Assembly (NCBI GenBank): GCA_016742095.1 | Contig: JACVCJ010000034.1 | Location: forward strand, 1-38,349 | Length of the DNA: 38,349 nucleotides | DNA from: Bacteroidia bacterium | GTDB taxonomy: Bacteria > Bacteroidota > Bacteroidia > CAIKAF01 | Reading direction: 5' to 3' | Part shown: positions 1 to 8,166 of the stretch, piece by piece | How the letters are laid out: every line of letters starts with the position of its first letter | Numbering within the stretch: the first letter of the stretch is position 1 | Notes under the pieces: model-generated | The model's database searches: none | Told to the model about the DNA's origin: nothing | What the model saw: only the letters and a program-made list of their open reading frames with translations | Position numbers and translations under genes: made by a program

Positions 1-222
1 TGTATGGGCAGCCTGGTGGGACTGTTGTGTCATGTGGCCTGGTTCTATGCGGCACCGGTATTCCCTGCCCTGCTGGGAGCGCTCGTACTCTCGGGCCTGG
101 TGGCCTTTTCGCGGCTGGTGCTGAATGCACACAAGCCCTACCAGGTCTATTCAGGATTCCTTGTAGGGCTTGCCGTTCAGTATTTCGGCCTGTTGGGCCT
201 GCTTATATTTTCTGTGCGGTAA
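1..222 (+). CDS. PAP2-family phosphatase, C-terminal end (partial)
   Basis: The open frame enters from the left edge and stops at 220-222, so only the last ~73 codons are present. The visible part is very hydrophobic, with two membrane segments. Between them lies SRLVLNAHKPYQVYSGFLVG, which matches the third PAP2 signature (S-R-x5-H-x3-x-V-x2-G) in its usual place just before the last membrane helix; the His is the expected catalytic residue of that motif. Family members dephosphorylate lipid pyrophosphates or phosphatidates at the membrane. Substrate cannot be told from this fragment. It converges on the next gene with a gap of only three bases. Confidence 0.6.
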   Translation, partial: CMGSLVGLLCHVAWFYAAPVFPALLGALVLSGLVAFSRLVLNAHKPYQVYSGFLVGLAVQYFGLLGLLIFSVR

Positions 223-225
223 TGC

Positions 226-942
226 TTAGAATGGTGTCAGCGTAAAGCCAATGGTGATCGGGTGCCAGCCTTTGGGCCCCTTGTTCTTCTGGAACACTTC
301 GGAGAGACCGTAGTAGACCGTACCGGCAAAACGTCCGTAACCCATACGCAGGTGTAATCCATATACGAAACGGTTTACGCCGGGCACGTTGTATTCCTTG
401 ATCTTGGCGTTTTTAATGGAATTGCCGTACTGCAGTCCGTCGCCCACGTATTTGGTCTTGCTGCTGATGAGGTAACCCACACGGGCTCCGAGCGCCATTT
501 TAAAGGTGTTGCGGCGGTGCGGATGCAGGCGGAAACGCAGTTCCAGGGGGACTTCGAGCGTGGTGGTGGAGAACTTATAACGCTTGAAGGTATCGGGAAA
601 AGCCGTGAACACGGTACCGTTGATGGCCGGATCATAGGTCACCTTACGGTTGATGAAGTAGTTCTCGTTACTGGCCCCGGCACCCAGTCCGAAGCTGAAA
701 TTGGAACGTTTGATGGTAAAGTCCCACATCAGGTGCCCTGTAAATCCGAAGGAATACCATTTATTTTTGATCTCCTGACCCTGCTGGCGCAGCATCTGGG
801 CGCTGTGAATATCTAAAATTACCTGGTCTTGTCTTTTCGGACGGGGTTTGATGGGTTTGGGGTTTACGGTAGAGGTCTGGCCGAAAGCGTCCATACCCAT
901 TGCCATAAAGATCCCCAGGAATAACAGTGCGACTTTTTTCAT
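226..942 (-). CDS. PorT-like outer-membrane beta-barrel protein
   Basis: 238 residues from the ATG at 940-942. A Met nine codons upstream is in frame, but it would start inside a TATGTTTG -7 box, so the inner start, which begins MKKVALLFLG and gives a normal signal peptide ending near AFG-Q, is preferred. The mature part alternates polar and aromatic residues in strands (for example YSFGFTGHLMWDF, NFSFGLGAGA, LEVPLELRFRLHP, GARVGYLISS) and ends in a hydrophobic strand with terminal Phe (HPITIGFTLTPF), as expected of an outer-membrane barrel. This is the pattern of the 'outer membrane protein beta-barrel' (PorT-like) family of Bacteroidota. A specific role, such as in type IX secretion, is not supported by context. 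Confidence 0.7.
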   Translation of the reverse strand: MKKVALLFLGIFMAMGMDAFGQTSTVNPKPIKPRPKRQDQVILDIHSAQMLRQQGQEIKNKWYSFGFTGHLMWDFTIKRSNFSFGLGAGASNENYFINRKVTYDPAINGTVFTAFPDTFKRYKFSTTTLEVPLELRFRLHPHRRNTFKMALGARVGYLISSKTKYVGDGLQYGNSIKNAKIKEYNVPGVNRFVYGLHLRMGYGRFAGTVYYGLSEVFQKNKGPKGWHPITIGFTLTPF

Positions 943-962
943 ACAAACGGATGAATTTTTTA

Positions 963-970
963 CAAACATA
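963..970 (-). promoter_or_regulatory. Bacteroidota -7 box TATGTTTG
   Basis: On the minus strand this reads TATGTTTG, an exact match to the TAnnTTTG consensus of the Bacteroidota primary sigma factor. It lies about 20 bases upstream of the chosen start of the barrel-protein gene. No well-spaced -33 TTG was found. Confidence 0.4.
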
Positions 971-1020
971 TTACAAATTCCCTACAAAACGGAAATTTAT
1001 CCGCTTCCGTATCACGGAAG

Positions 1021-2364
1021 TTAAATAATTCCGGAGGCTTTCATTTCAAGATATTTATTGATGGTATTTACCGTAAGGGCATCGGGCGGCGTAAGTACAC
1101 TGTAGATCCCGTGGGCCTTCAGCTCGCGTACGATCTGGCGTTTCTCGTATTCGAACTTCTCGGCAATGGTCTTCAGGTAGATCTCTTCGGTACCCGATGC
1201 GCTCTTTTCCAGGAAGGATCTCAGCTCTGTATTCTGGAAGAAGATCACCACCACTACGTGATTCCGGGCCATACTGCGCAGGTAGGGCAGCTGTCTGCGC
1301 ATGCCGCTCAGCGATTCAAAATTGGTATAGATCAGCAGCAGGCTGCGGCGGTTCAGCTGTCTTTTTACATATACATGCAGGGCCTCGAAATTACTCTCCA
1401 GCCAGCCGGTCTGTTGTTTGTACAGGGCCTCCATGATCTTGGAAAGCTGGTTGCTCTTGCGGTCGGCGGCTACCACGTCTTCCAGTTTATGTGAAAAAGT
1501 GATGAGGCCGGCCTGGTCGAACTTCTGCAGCGCAATATTGCTCAGTACCAGGGAGGCGTTGATGCTGTAATCGAGCAGGGTCATGCCTTCGAAGGGCATT
1601 TTCATGCTGCGGCCCATATCGATGATGTTGTACACCGGCTGGGCACGTTCCTCGATGTACTGGTTCACCATAAGTGAATTGCGCTTGGCCGTGGCTTTCC
1701 AGTTGATGTGCCGCACGTCGTCGCCGGATACGTATTCCTTGATCTTCTCGAACTCGGAATTGCTGCCGCTGCGGCGTATGCGCTTAATACCGTAGAGAGT
1801 AAGGCGGTGACTGATGGCATGCAGTTCGTACTTCCGCATCTGGATGAACGACGGATACACAGCGGTGTTGGCCGGTTCGCCGAAACTGTAGCGGCGGCGT
1901 ACCAGGCGCAGCCGTGTGTTCACAAATACACGTATCAGGCCGAACTCATACTCGCCCCTTTTCACCGGGCGCAGGTTGTACAGGATCTGCCGGGATTCCC
2001 CGCTTTTGAGCGACAGTTTAAAAAGTACGTCGCGCTTCTGGAACTGGTGCGGAATTTCATCCACCACACGCAGGTCCACCGGGAAATTGTAGCGGTTCTC
2101 TATGTATACGTAAATCGGATTTTCGTCGCCGTTACTGAGCTTCTGCGGCGTTTCGCGCGAGGCGAACATAAAATCGCTGCGGCGCCACAGGATAATGATG
2201 TCGATGAGGGTGATGAGTATCCAAACGCCGCTTAGGATCACGGCTACGGGCAGCAGGAAGGCCTCGTAGTAGCTCAGCGCAAAAAGCAGTACCAGTCCGG
2301 CCCCGAACCGGAAAAAGTTGGGATGAAAATAAAAGCTGCGTATGAAGCGTAATATCCTCTTCAT
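1021..2364 (-). CDS. DUF58 domain protein
   Basis: 447 residues. Two hydrophobic segments in the first ~60 residues anchor the protein; a beta-rich stretch follows, then the DUF58 signature around residues 205-235 (YVSGDDVRHINWKATAKRN), then a von Willebrand A-like domain beginning near DMGRSMKMPF. The MIDAS motif is degenerate (D-x-G-x-S rather than D-x-S-x-S). DUF58 proteins are almost always encoded beside MoxR ATPases, and this is the last gene of such an operon, 4 bases downstream of the MoxR gene. A role as a membrane-bound adaptor of the ATPase is inferred from family context; the substrate is unknown. Confidence 0.85.
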   Translation of the reverse strand: MKRILRFIRSFYFHPNFFRFGAGLVLLFALSYYEAFLLPVAVILSGVWILITLIDIIILWRRSDFMFASRETPQKLSNGDENPIYVYIENRYNFPVDLRVVDEIPHQFQKRDVLFKLSLKSGESRQILYNLRPVKRGEYEFGLIRVFVNTRLRLVRRRYSFGEPANTAVYPSFIQMRKYELHAISHRLTLYGIKRIRRSGSNSEFEKIKEYVSGDDVRHINWKATAKRNSLMVNQYIEERAQPVYNIIDMGRSMKMPFEGMTLLDYSINASLVLSNIALQKFDQAGLITFSHKLEDVVAADRKSNQLSKIMEALYKQQTGWLESNFEALHVYVKRQLNRRSLLLIYTNFESLSGMRRQLPYLRSMARNHVVVVIFFQNTELRSFLEKSASGTEEIYLKTIAEKFEYEKRQIVRELKAHGIYSVLTPPDALTVNTINKYLEMKASGII

Positions 2365-2368
2365 GCGA

Positions 2369-3334
2369 TTAACGGGGCACTTCGATGGTGGCCAGCAGGT
2401 CGGTGATCACTTTGTCTACGGTGCCGCCTTCCATTTCCTTTTCGGGGGTAAGCTGCACACGGTGGCGCAGTACGGGCAGGGCCACGTATTGTATGTCTTC
2501 CGGTATCACAAAACTGCGGCCGTTGATGGCTGCCTTGGCCTTGGCCGTAGCCAGTATGGCCAGGGAGGCACGCGGTGAGGCGCCGAGGTACAGCACCGAA
2601 TTGTTGCGGGTCTTGTGCACAATGCGGGCGATGTATTCCATCAGTTTTTCTTCCACTTTTACCAGGTTCACCATGTTGCGGTAATGCAGCAGGTCGCTGC
2701 GGCTTATTACGGCGTTCAGCGGCTGTGTAGTGGCATCGCCCTTATGGAACTGGGCCTCGCGCAGTATGCGTATCTCTTCTTCGAGCGTAGGGTAATTTAC
2801 CACGATCTTAAAGATAAAACGGTCCAGCTGGGCTTCGGGCAGGCGGTAAGTACCCTCCTGCTCGATGGGGTTCTGCGTGGCCAGCACCAGGAAGGGCGCG
2901 TCCATCGGGTAGGTAACCCCGTCCACGGTGATCTGTTTTTCCTGCATACATTCGAACAGGGCCGCCTGGGTCTTGGCCGGGGCGCGGTTTATCTCGTCGC
3001 AGAGCACCAGGTTGCTGAAGATGGGCCCCTTGCGGAATTCGAAGTCCTGTGTTTTTACATTAAAGATCGAGGTGCCGGTAACGTCCGAAGGCATCAGGTC
3101 GGGCGTGAACTGGATCCTGGAAAAGCCTACCGACAGGGTGCGGGCCGTCAGTTTGGCGCTGAGGGTCTTGGCAATTCCCGGTACCCCTTCGATAAGTACG
3201 TGACCATTGGCCAGCAGGGCCAGGATGAGCTGGTCTATCATTTCGTGCTGACCTACAATGATCTTGCCGATCTCGGAGCGGATATTGTCAGCGGCCAGTT
3301 TCAGGCCGGAAAAGTCGGTTTCGTAGAATTCCAT
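2369..3334 (-). CDS. MoxR-family AAA+ ATPase
   Basis: 321 residues, the usual size. Walker A is GVPGIAKT (residues 50-57), Walker B is LVLCDEINRA (Asp113-Glu114), sensor 1 lies in FLVLATQNP, and the EGTYRLPEAQLDRF stretch is diagnostic of the MoxR subfamily. MoxR ATPases act as chaperone-like assembly factors together with vWA or DUF58 partners. The gene sits between DUF4350 (7-base gap) and DUF58 (4-base gap), so all three are probably translated from one message. Cytoplasmic; no signal peptide. Confidence 0.93.
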   Translation of the reverse strand: MEFYETDFSGLKLAADNIRSEIGKIIVGQHEMIDQLILALLANGHVLIEGVPGIAKTLSAKLTARTLSVGFSRIQFTPDLMPSDVTGTSIFNVKTQDFEFRKGPIFSNLVLCDEINRAPAKTQAALFECMQEKQITVDGVTYPMDAPFLVLATQNPIEQEGTYRLPEAQLDRFIFKIVVNYPTLEEEIRILREAQFHKGDATTQPLNAVISRSDLLHYRNMVNLVKVEEKLMEYIARIVHKTRNNSVLYLGASPRASLAILATAKAKAAINGRSFVIPEDIQYVALPVLRHRVQLTPEKEMEGGTVDKVITDLLATIEVPR

Positions 3335-3341
3335 GTCTGTT

Positions 3342-4520
3342 TTATTTAATACGTTTTTCGAAATCTTCGATCATTTTATTCAGTTGCAGCAGTTCCTTTT
3401 CGGTAATGCTGTTGGCAACAAGATAACTGTGCAGGGTAGCGGTAAGTTTTTTGGCCTCGTTCTCTGATACGTCGCTGCGTTGCGCCAGGCTGCGGGCAAA
3501 ATTCCCGTCGAGCTTTTCGGTGCCCAGGTTGTAGCGCAGGCGTATCTTTTCCAGGAAAAAGTTGATCTTTTTACGGGCCAGGTTCAGGTGGTCCTTCTGG
3601 TTAAAATACACACGGCCCACGGTTTCCGTAAATTCTAGGGTGGTATTGGTGTGTGGTTTTATCACGGGGATCACGCGCTGCATCCGTTTCGACATGAACA
3701 GGATATACAGCAGTATGAGGCCCAGCATCAGGAACCAGGCCGTTTTAAACCCGGGGTGCGAAAGCAGTACGCGGATGGGCGTCATGGGCTCGTCGCGGCC
3801 CACCTTGTAAAATTCGTCCCAGAGGGTAGGCTGCTTCGGCAGAAAGGAAAAGCTTTTTTCTACAAAATCCACATTATTATCGCGCAGCAGGTAATAATTC
3901 GTGAAAAGAAAAGGCGTGGTGTTCAGTATGATGCGTCCCTTGTGCCTCGGTATCAGAACTGTAACGGGTTCGTTGTTCATATTGCGGGCCAGCACACTGC
4001 AGCCCTCCGGAATGCTGTCGAAACTGGCCACCGGGTCCAGACCCAGCTGTGTGTAGGGGGTAAGGGCTTTCAGGGAACCGTCTGTGAAATTAACGCGGTG
4101 CGTGGCGCTGGTTTCGCTGACATCGGCATGGGTAGACAGGCCCAGGGTATCTTCCAGCAGCTGCCCGAAATACAGCTCCGAAATGAACAGGGTACCCCCG
4201 GCGCGGGTAATACGCTCCATGGCTTCAAAATCCCTTTCGGAAGGCAGGGTGTGCCGCAGTCCGATCATAATATAATTGATGCTGCGGGTAGAATCGAAAT
4301 GCGTTTCGGAGGGCGGTACACGGGTAAATTCGGCAGATGCTTCACCGAAATACCCCGGTAGCAGACTGTACAGGGCTTTGCCGCCGAAAGGCCGGCTGTC
4401 GTTCTTGCTCCAGCTCGGTGTCCAGTCCGTGGGTTTGGGCTGCAGTGCGTATAAGACACACACTACGGCCAGCAGGATCAGGGCCGGTATGTAAAAGGGT
4501 ATGCGTTTTTTTTCACTCAT
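3342..4520 (-). CDS. DUF4350 domain membrane protein
   Basis: 392 residues. An N-terminal membrane helix (about residues 8-27) is followed by a large, presumably periplasmic, domain with a Rossmann/ThuA-like feel (strand-Gly turns such as INYIMIGLRHTLP and GGTLFISELYF). A second helix near residues 259-277 (TAWFLMLGLILLYILFM) leads to a cytoplasmic tail rich in charged helices. This is the DUF4350 architecture found between DUF4129 and MoxR genes. Its start overlaps the end of the DUF4129 gene by four bases (ATGA-type), so translational coupling is likely. Biochemical function unknown. Confidence 0.8.
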   Translation of the reverse strand: MSEKKRIPFYIPALILLAVVCVLYALQPKPTDWTPSWSKNDSRPFGGKALYSLLPGYFGEASAEFTRVPPSETHFDSTRSINYIMIGLRHTLPSERDFEAMERITRAGGTLFISELYFGQLLEDTLGLSTHADVSETSATHRVNFTDGSLKALTPYTQLGLDPVASFDSIPEGCSVLARNMNNEPVTVLIPRHKGRIILNTTPFLFTNYYLLRDNNVDFVEKSFSFLPKQPTLWDEFYKVGRDEPMTPIRVLLSHPGFKTAWFLMLGLILLYILFMSKRMQRVIPVIKPHTNTTLEFTETVGRVYFNQKDHLNLARKKINFFLEKIRLRYNLGTEKLDGNFARSLAQRSDVSENEAKKLTATLHSYLVANSITEKELLQLNKMIEDFEKRIK

Positions 4521-5254
4521 GCCGTTACCTCCCTGTATGCCTGGTTAAATGTTTCAAAATCCTTTGCCAGTTCCCGGTATTCCTCCTCGTTCAGCTGCCG
4601 GTAGCCGTACCATACAAATTCATAGGCCGTGGCCAGGTAATCGAAGGCCTGGTAGTCGCTGCGGCCGCGCATCATATTGCGGAAATCGCTGTTGGTACGC
4701 TCAATGGTCCAGTAGATCACGTGGTGGTCCGAAAGCAGTTTCAGGCTGCGCAGGTATTGCAGGCGTATAGCCTTGCGGTAGTTGCCCTCGCTTACGGCCT
4801 TCTGTATCTCATCTATATACTCAATATTGTGTATGTCTTCTTCCAGGATCTCGTATTCGGGCTTTTTTACGCGTGCCCCGCGGCGGGTGAACAGGGAGCG
4901 GAAATCGCTGCGTAACATCAGCCACACCACCAGCGCCACAAAAAGTACAATGATCAGGAAGATGACAAAATACCCGAATCCTTTCATCCAGTCCGTATCG
5001 GCATTGCGCATAAAATCGAGTTCTCCGAATATGCCGCGCAGCCACTCGCGGATCTTGTCCATGAGCGTTTCTACCTTCTCGCGGTTCTCGGGGTAGCGGA
5101 ATTCCCGGCTGTCCTGTATATCGAAGAACTGCTCCCGGTCAAAACGGCGTACCTCCGAAACCGAAGAATCGGCCAGGGCCGCCGCAGCTGAAGGCATTGC
5201 GCACAGCCAGGCCAGCCACAGGAAAAATATATACCGGAACTGCTTCAAGGTCAT
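4517..5254 (-). CDS. DUF4129 domain membrane protein
   Basis: 245 residues. A signal-peptide-like N-terminus (to about residue 25, ending PSAAAALADS), a periplasmic linker, a strong membrane helix near residues 92-115 (FGYFVIFLIIVLFVALVVWL) and a C-terminal cytoplasmic helical domain (about 150-240) with the DUF4129 hallmarks: IQKAVSEGNYRKAIRLQYLR and YEFVWYGYRQLNEEEY. In other bacteria DUF4129 is often fused to transglutaminase-like proteins beside MoxR/DUF58. Here it is a stand-alone member of the same operon, overlapping both neighbours. Function unknown. Confidence 0.8.
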   Translation of the reverse strand: MTLKQFRYIFFLWLAWLCAMPSAAAALADSSVSEVRRFDREQFFDIQDSREFRYPENREKVETLMDKIREWLRGIFGELDFMRNADTDWMKGFGYFVIFLIIVLFVALVVWLMLRSDFRSLFTRRGARVKKPEYEILEEDIHNIEYIDEIQKAVSEGNYRKAIRLQYLRSLKLLSDHHVIYWTIERTNSDFRNMMRGRSDYQAFDYLATAYEFVWYGYRQLNEEEYRELAKDFETFNQAYREVTA

Positions 5255-6270
5255 TAATACGATTTGGTATAGTGTTCAGGCCCCAGGTCGTTGTACGTGC
5301 CCATTTTCTGGATACGCGCCAGGATATTGCTGCCGTAGTGCCGCTCGTTCAGGTCGCCGGTCTTGAAGGCCTGCGATATCAGGTAAATGGCCATGCTGTA
5401 TTCCAGGGCTATGTAGTACAGGGGCGTAAAAACGGAGACCACGATCAGTATAATGGTGCTTTCGCTGCCGCTGAAATCGGTACCGTAGGTCTGCGAGATA
5501 TTAAAGGCCACCACACCCAGTACAATGGTCACCGGCACGGTAAGGGCATAGGTAAGTATATACTGTACCAGGTTGCCCACGAAGGTGGTCCAGAGCCCTT
5601 TCCAGAAATTCCCTTTGGAGTGCATCAGCTGAAAAGCCTTGCCAATGGCCGGGAATACGTCTTTTTTCTCGTACGATGAAATAAAGAAGATAGGCACCCC
5701 GATCGACTGTACATAGGCGATCACGAAGAAGAAAGCCAGGTAGCCCAGTACCATAAAGATAATGAGCGGGGCCGCATTGCTCGTGGCGGCCATGAGACCG
5801 GCCCCGATGGCCACAAATATGATCATGATCACGTAGGCGGCCGAAAAGAAAACACCCGAAAGTGCGCCCCATACCAGGATATTGGCCACCCATTTCCAGA
5901 AATTCTTACGTACGCTGGCCCACACGTCCTTTACGCGTATTTTAGTATAGTCTTCAGAATCACGGTACAGGTTTATGTACTCGAATATCGAAGAGGTAAA
6001 GAAAAGCGATCCTATAAAGAAGATAAGCGCTCCTATGCCGATGTTCAGGTAACCGAAGAGCAGGAATTTCAGGTCTTCTTCGGCTTTAAAGATCAGGTAC
6101 ATCCCGAACAGGTAAAAACCGATGGCCGTAAGGCTGAAAGGCATGGCCAGCGTGGTAATGGTGCGGAACAGTATCCTGCGGTTCTGCCGTATGAACCGGA
6201 AGGTGCTGTTGAACACCTGTCCGAGATCGCGCGACTGCATGAACTCTAATTTATCATTGGGCGATTGCAT
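5254..6270 (-). CDS. multipass membrane protein of the MoxR/DUF58 operon
   Basis: 338 residues. After a polar N-terminus (LEFMQSRDLGQVFNSTFRFI) come about six membrane helices. The opening resembles the membrane domain seen in DUF975 or glycerophosphodiester phosphodiesterase-associated proteins, but I cannot assign it firmly. The gene overlaps the SpoIIM-like gene upstream by 17 bases and shares bases with the DUF4129 gene downstream, so it belongs to the six-gene unit. It contains no catalytic motif I recognise; a structural or transport role in the complex is conjecture. Confidence 0.7.
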   Translation of the reverse strand: MQSPNDKLEFMQSRDLGQVFNSTFRFIRQNRRILFRTITTLAMPFSLTAIGFYLFGMYLIFKAEEDLKFLLFGYLNIGIGALIFFIGSLFFTSSIFEYINLYRDSEDYTKIRVKDVWASVRKNFWKWVANILVWGALSGVFFSAAYVIMIIFVAIGAGLMAATSNAAPLIIFMVLGYLAFFFVIAYVQSIGVPIFFISSYEKKDVFPAIGKAFQLMHSKGNFWKGLWTTFVGNLVQYILTYALTVPVTIVLGVVAFNISQTYGTDFSGSESTIILIVVSVFTPLYYIALEYSMAIYLISQAFKTGDLNERHYGSNILARIQKMGTYNDLGPEHYTKSY

Positions 6271-7240
6271 GTTCTGTACGTTGTTTGAGCGCCTTGTTGC
6301 GGCGGCTTAGCGGGTAAATAACAAAATAATAGAGGATAAAGGCCAGGGTAAGCAGTATAATGGCGATGCTGATAAAGATATTTTCGTCGTAATGCCGGGT
6401 AACGATGCCCTCGATAAAGGCCGCCAGTACAATAAGCGGTAATATGCCGAACAGTACCTTGAACATATCGCGGCTGGCCATGGTAAAGGAATTACTGCGG
6501 CTGTAGGTGCCGGGGAAAATAATGCTCATGCCCCAGCGGGTACCTGCGGCACAGGCAATGAGTATGCACGAAATTTCGATCACCCCGTGTATCCAGATGG
6601 CCAGCATGGTCTCGCCCAGTACGCCCTCACTGTACATCAGCTGGAAAAAGCTGCCCAGGTACATGCCAAAGCGGAACAGGAAGGCCAGCGCTCCCAGCCC
6701 GGCCACCAGGCCCAGCATAAAGTACATGATGGTCACGTACAGGTTGTTGAAGGCGATGCCCAGGAACATGGCCCCTTCCGACGTTTGTCCGTAAATATTC
6801 ATGGCCTTGCCGTTGCGTATGTTCTCCAGGGTCTGGTCCACATACTGGTCGCCCATTACCAGGCGTGTATACGTAAGATCGTTGGCGGCAGATATCCAGC
6901 CCAGCAGTATGGCCAGCAGGAAGACCCCGGCCGTAATGGCCATATAGGTGCTTTGCTTTGCCATGATATCGGGCAGTTCTTCGGTAAAGAATTTCCGGAA
7001 GCGGGAACCTTTTTCGCGTTTGTTCTGGTAAATTTCCTTGTGCAGCTGCACCGAAAGATCGTTCAGGTATTTTACCGTATTGCTTTCGGGGTAAAAGGTG
7101 CGGGCGTAGGAAAGATCGTCATTCAACTGTATGTACAACTCCGAGAGCTTATCGGGGTCTTTCCTCCCCGGCATCAGCAGCATCTTTTCCAGGTCCCGCC
7201 ATTTGTTCTCGTGTTTTTGCAGAAAAATGAGTTCGCGCAC
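6254..7240 (-). CDS. SpoIIM-family (stage II sporulation protein M-like) membrane protein
   Basis: 328 residues and the first gene of the operon. A cytoplasmic, charged N-terminal ~100 residues (FLQKHENKWRDLEKMLLMPG) precedes the SpoIIM-like membrane domain with about six helices, including GLVAGLGALAFLFRFGMYLG and the conserved IWIHGVIEISCILIACAAG, which carries the His-Gly and Glu typical of the family. The organism need not sporulate: SpoIIM homologues recur next to RDD and MoxR/DUF58 genes in non-sporulating Bacteroidota. The start is set 177 bases from the diverging RDD start, leaving room for two promoters. Confidence 0.8.
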   Translation of the reverse strand: MRELIFLQKHENKWRDLEKMLLMPGRKDPDKLSELYIQLNDDLSYARTFYPESNTVKYLNDLSVQLHKEIYQNKREKGSRFRKFFTEELPDIMAKQSTYMAITAGVFLLAILLGWISAANDLTYTRLVMGDQYVDQTLENIRNGKAMNIYGQTSEGAMFLGIAFNNLYVTIMYFMLGLVAGLGALAFLFRFGMYLGSFFQLMYSEGVLGETMLAIWIHGVIEISCILIACAAGTRWGMSIIFPGTYSRSNSFTMASRDMFKVLFGILPLIVLAAFIEGIVTRHYDENIFISIAIILLTLAFILYYFVIYPLSRRNKALKQRTEHAIAQ

Positions 7241-7390
7241 AGTTGTCAGTTTAGTTCGTAAATATACTGTTTACTTCCTTCTTTAGAACTACCATTTCGT
7301 CAAAATAGTACATATGGGGTGTTTTTTGCGCTTTTTTGACCTGTTTCTGATAAAAAAGCAGAGTTTTTTCCCAATTTCGATTTGCTTGTG

Positions 7391-7398
7391 TACTTTTG
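7391..7398 (+). promoter_or_regulatory. -7 box TACTTTTG of the RDD gene
   Basis: Exact TAnnTTTG match ending 18 bases before the RDD start codon. It supports starting RDD at the ATG at 7417: an in-frame TTG at 7396 lies inside the box. No clear -33 TTG at the ideal distance was seen. Confidence 0.4.
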
Positions 7399-7416
7399 AG
7401 TTTTACCCTCAGGGCA

Positions 7417-8166
7417 ATGAATTACTCCGACAGAATACAGATAGAAACCACCCAGAACGTAAAACTGGAATACGAAGTAGCCTCCAGCGGAGACCGTATC
7501 CTGGCCTGGCTCATAGATACACTGCTGAATATCGGCTATATAACCATTATGCTGGTGATCTACGATATGACCGGTCTTGCCCGCAAAGCCGGTGAGACCA
7601 TGGGAGTCGTGCTGGTCCTTATTGTAATTCTGCCCTGGCTGTTCTATCACCTGCTCAGTGAGCTTCTGATGGGGGGACAGAGCTTCGGCAAGCGTTTCCG
7701 CAACATTAAAGTGATCCGCACGGACGGTACTTCGCCCACCATCGGTAACTATCTTATCCGCTGGTCGTTGCGTCTGCTGGAGAATATGCTTTTTCCCGGG
7801 GTGGCCTTCGTAGCCATACTGGCCAGCGAAAAGGGTCAGCGCCTGGGCGACCTCGCCGCCGGTACCGCCGTGGCCAAAGTAAGCCGCCGCACCTACCTCA
7901 GCGATACCATCCTGAATTTTACGCATACGGATTACCAGCCTACGTACCCGGCCGTACAGAACTTTTCCAATAAAGACATCGAGATCATTAAATACGTACT
8001 GAAGCTGCACCGGGAATCGAACAAGTTCCTGATCCTGCGCGAATGTGCTACCAAGGTACGTACCCTGCTGGGCATGGACCCGCTGGATGTTTCCGTACCT
8101 AACGAAACACTGTTGCAGCGCGTAGTGGATGACTATACGTATTATAAAAGCCGCGAGGAGGTTTAA
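7417..8166 (+). CDS. RDD family membrane protein
   Basis: 249 residues from the ATG at 7417. The RDD domain occupies roughly residues 20-150 and shows the named residues: SGDRILAWLIDTLL with Arg and Asp in the first helix, GGQSFGKRFRNIKV in the middle, and GQRLGDLAAGTAV at the end. It has three to four membrane helices and a soluble C-terminal tail of about 100 residues. It is divergent from the SpoIIM-like gene. RDD and SpoIIM genes are neighbours in many Bacteroidota, so it probably works with that operon; no substrate is known. Its last four bases overlap the converging phosphatase gene. Confidence 0.85.
   Translation: MNYSDRIQIETTQNVKLEYEVASSGDRILAWLIDTLLNIGYITIMLVIYDMTGLARKAGETMGVVLVLIVILPWLFYHLLSELLMGGQSFGKRFRNIKVIRTDGTSPTIGNYLIRWSLRLLENMLFPGVAFVAILASEKGQRLGDLAAGTAVAKVSRRTYLSDTILNFTHTDYQPTYPAVQNFSNKDIEIIKYVLKLHRESNKFLILRECATKVRTLLGMDPLDVSVPNETLLQRVVDDYTYYKSREEV

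Noticed and set aside
7300-8010. 236-codon open frame on the minus strand opposite the RDD gene
   Set aside because: No domain; His/Gln-rich mirror of RDD, which has clear motifs.
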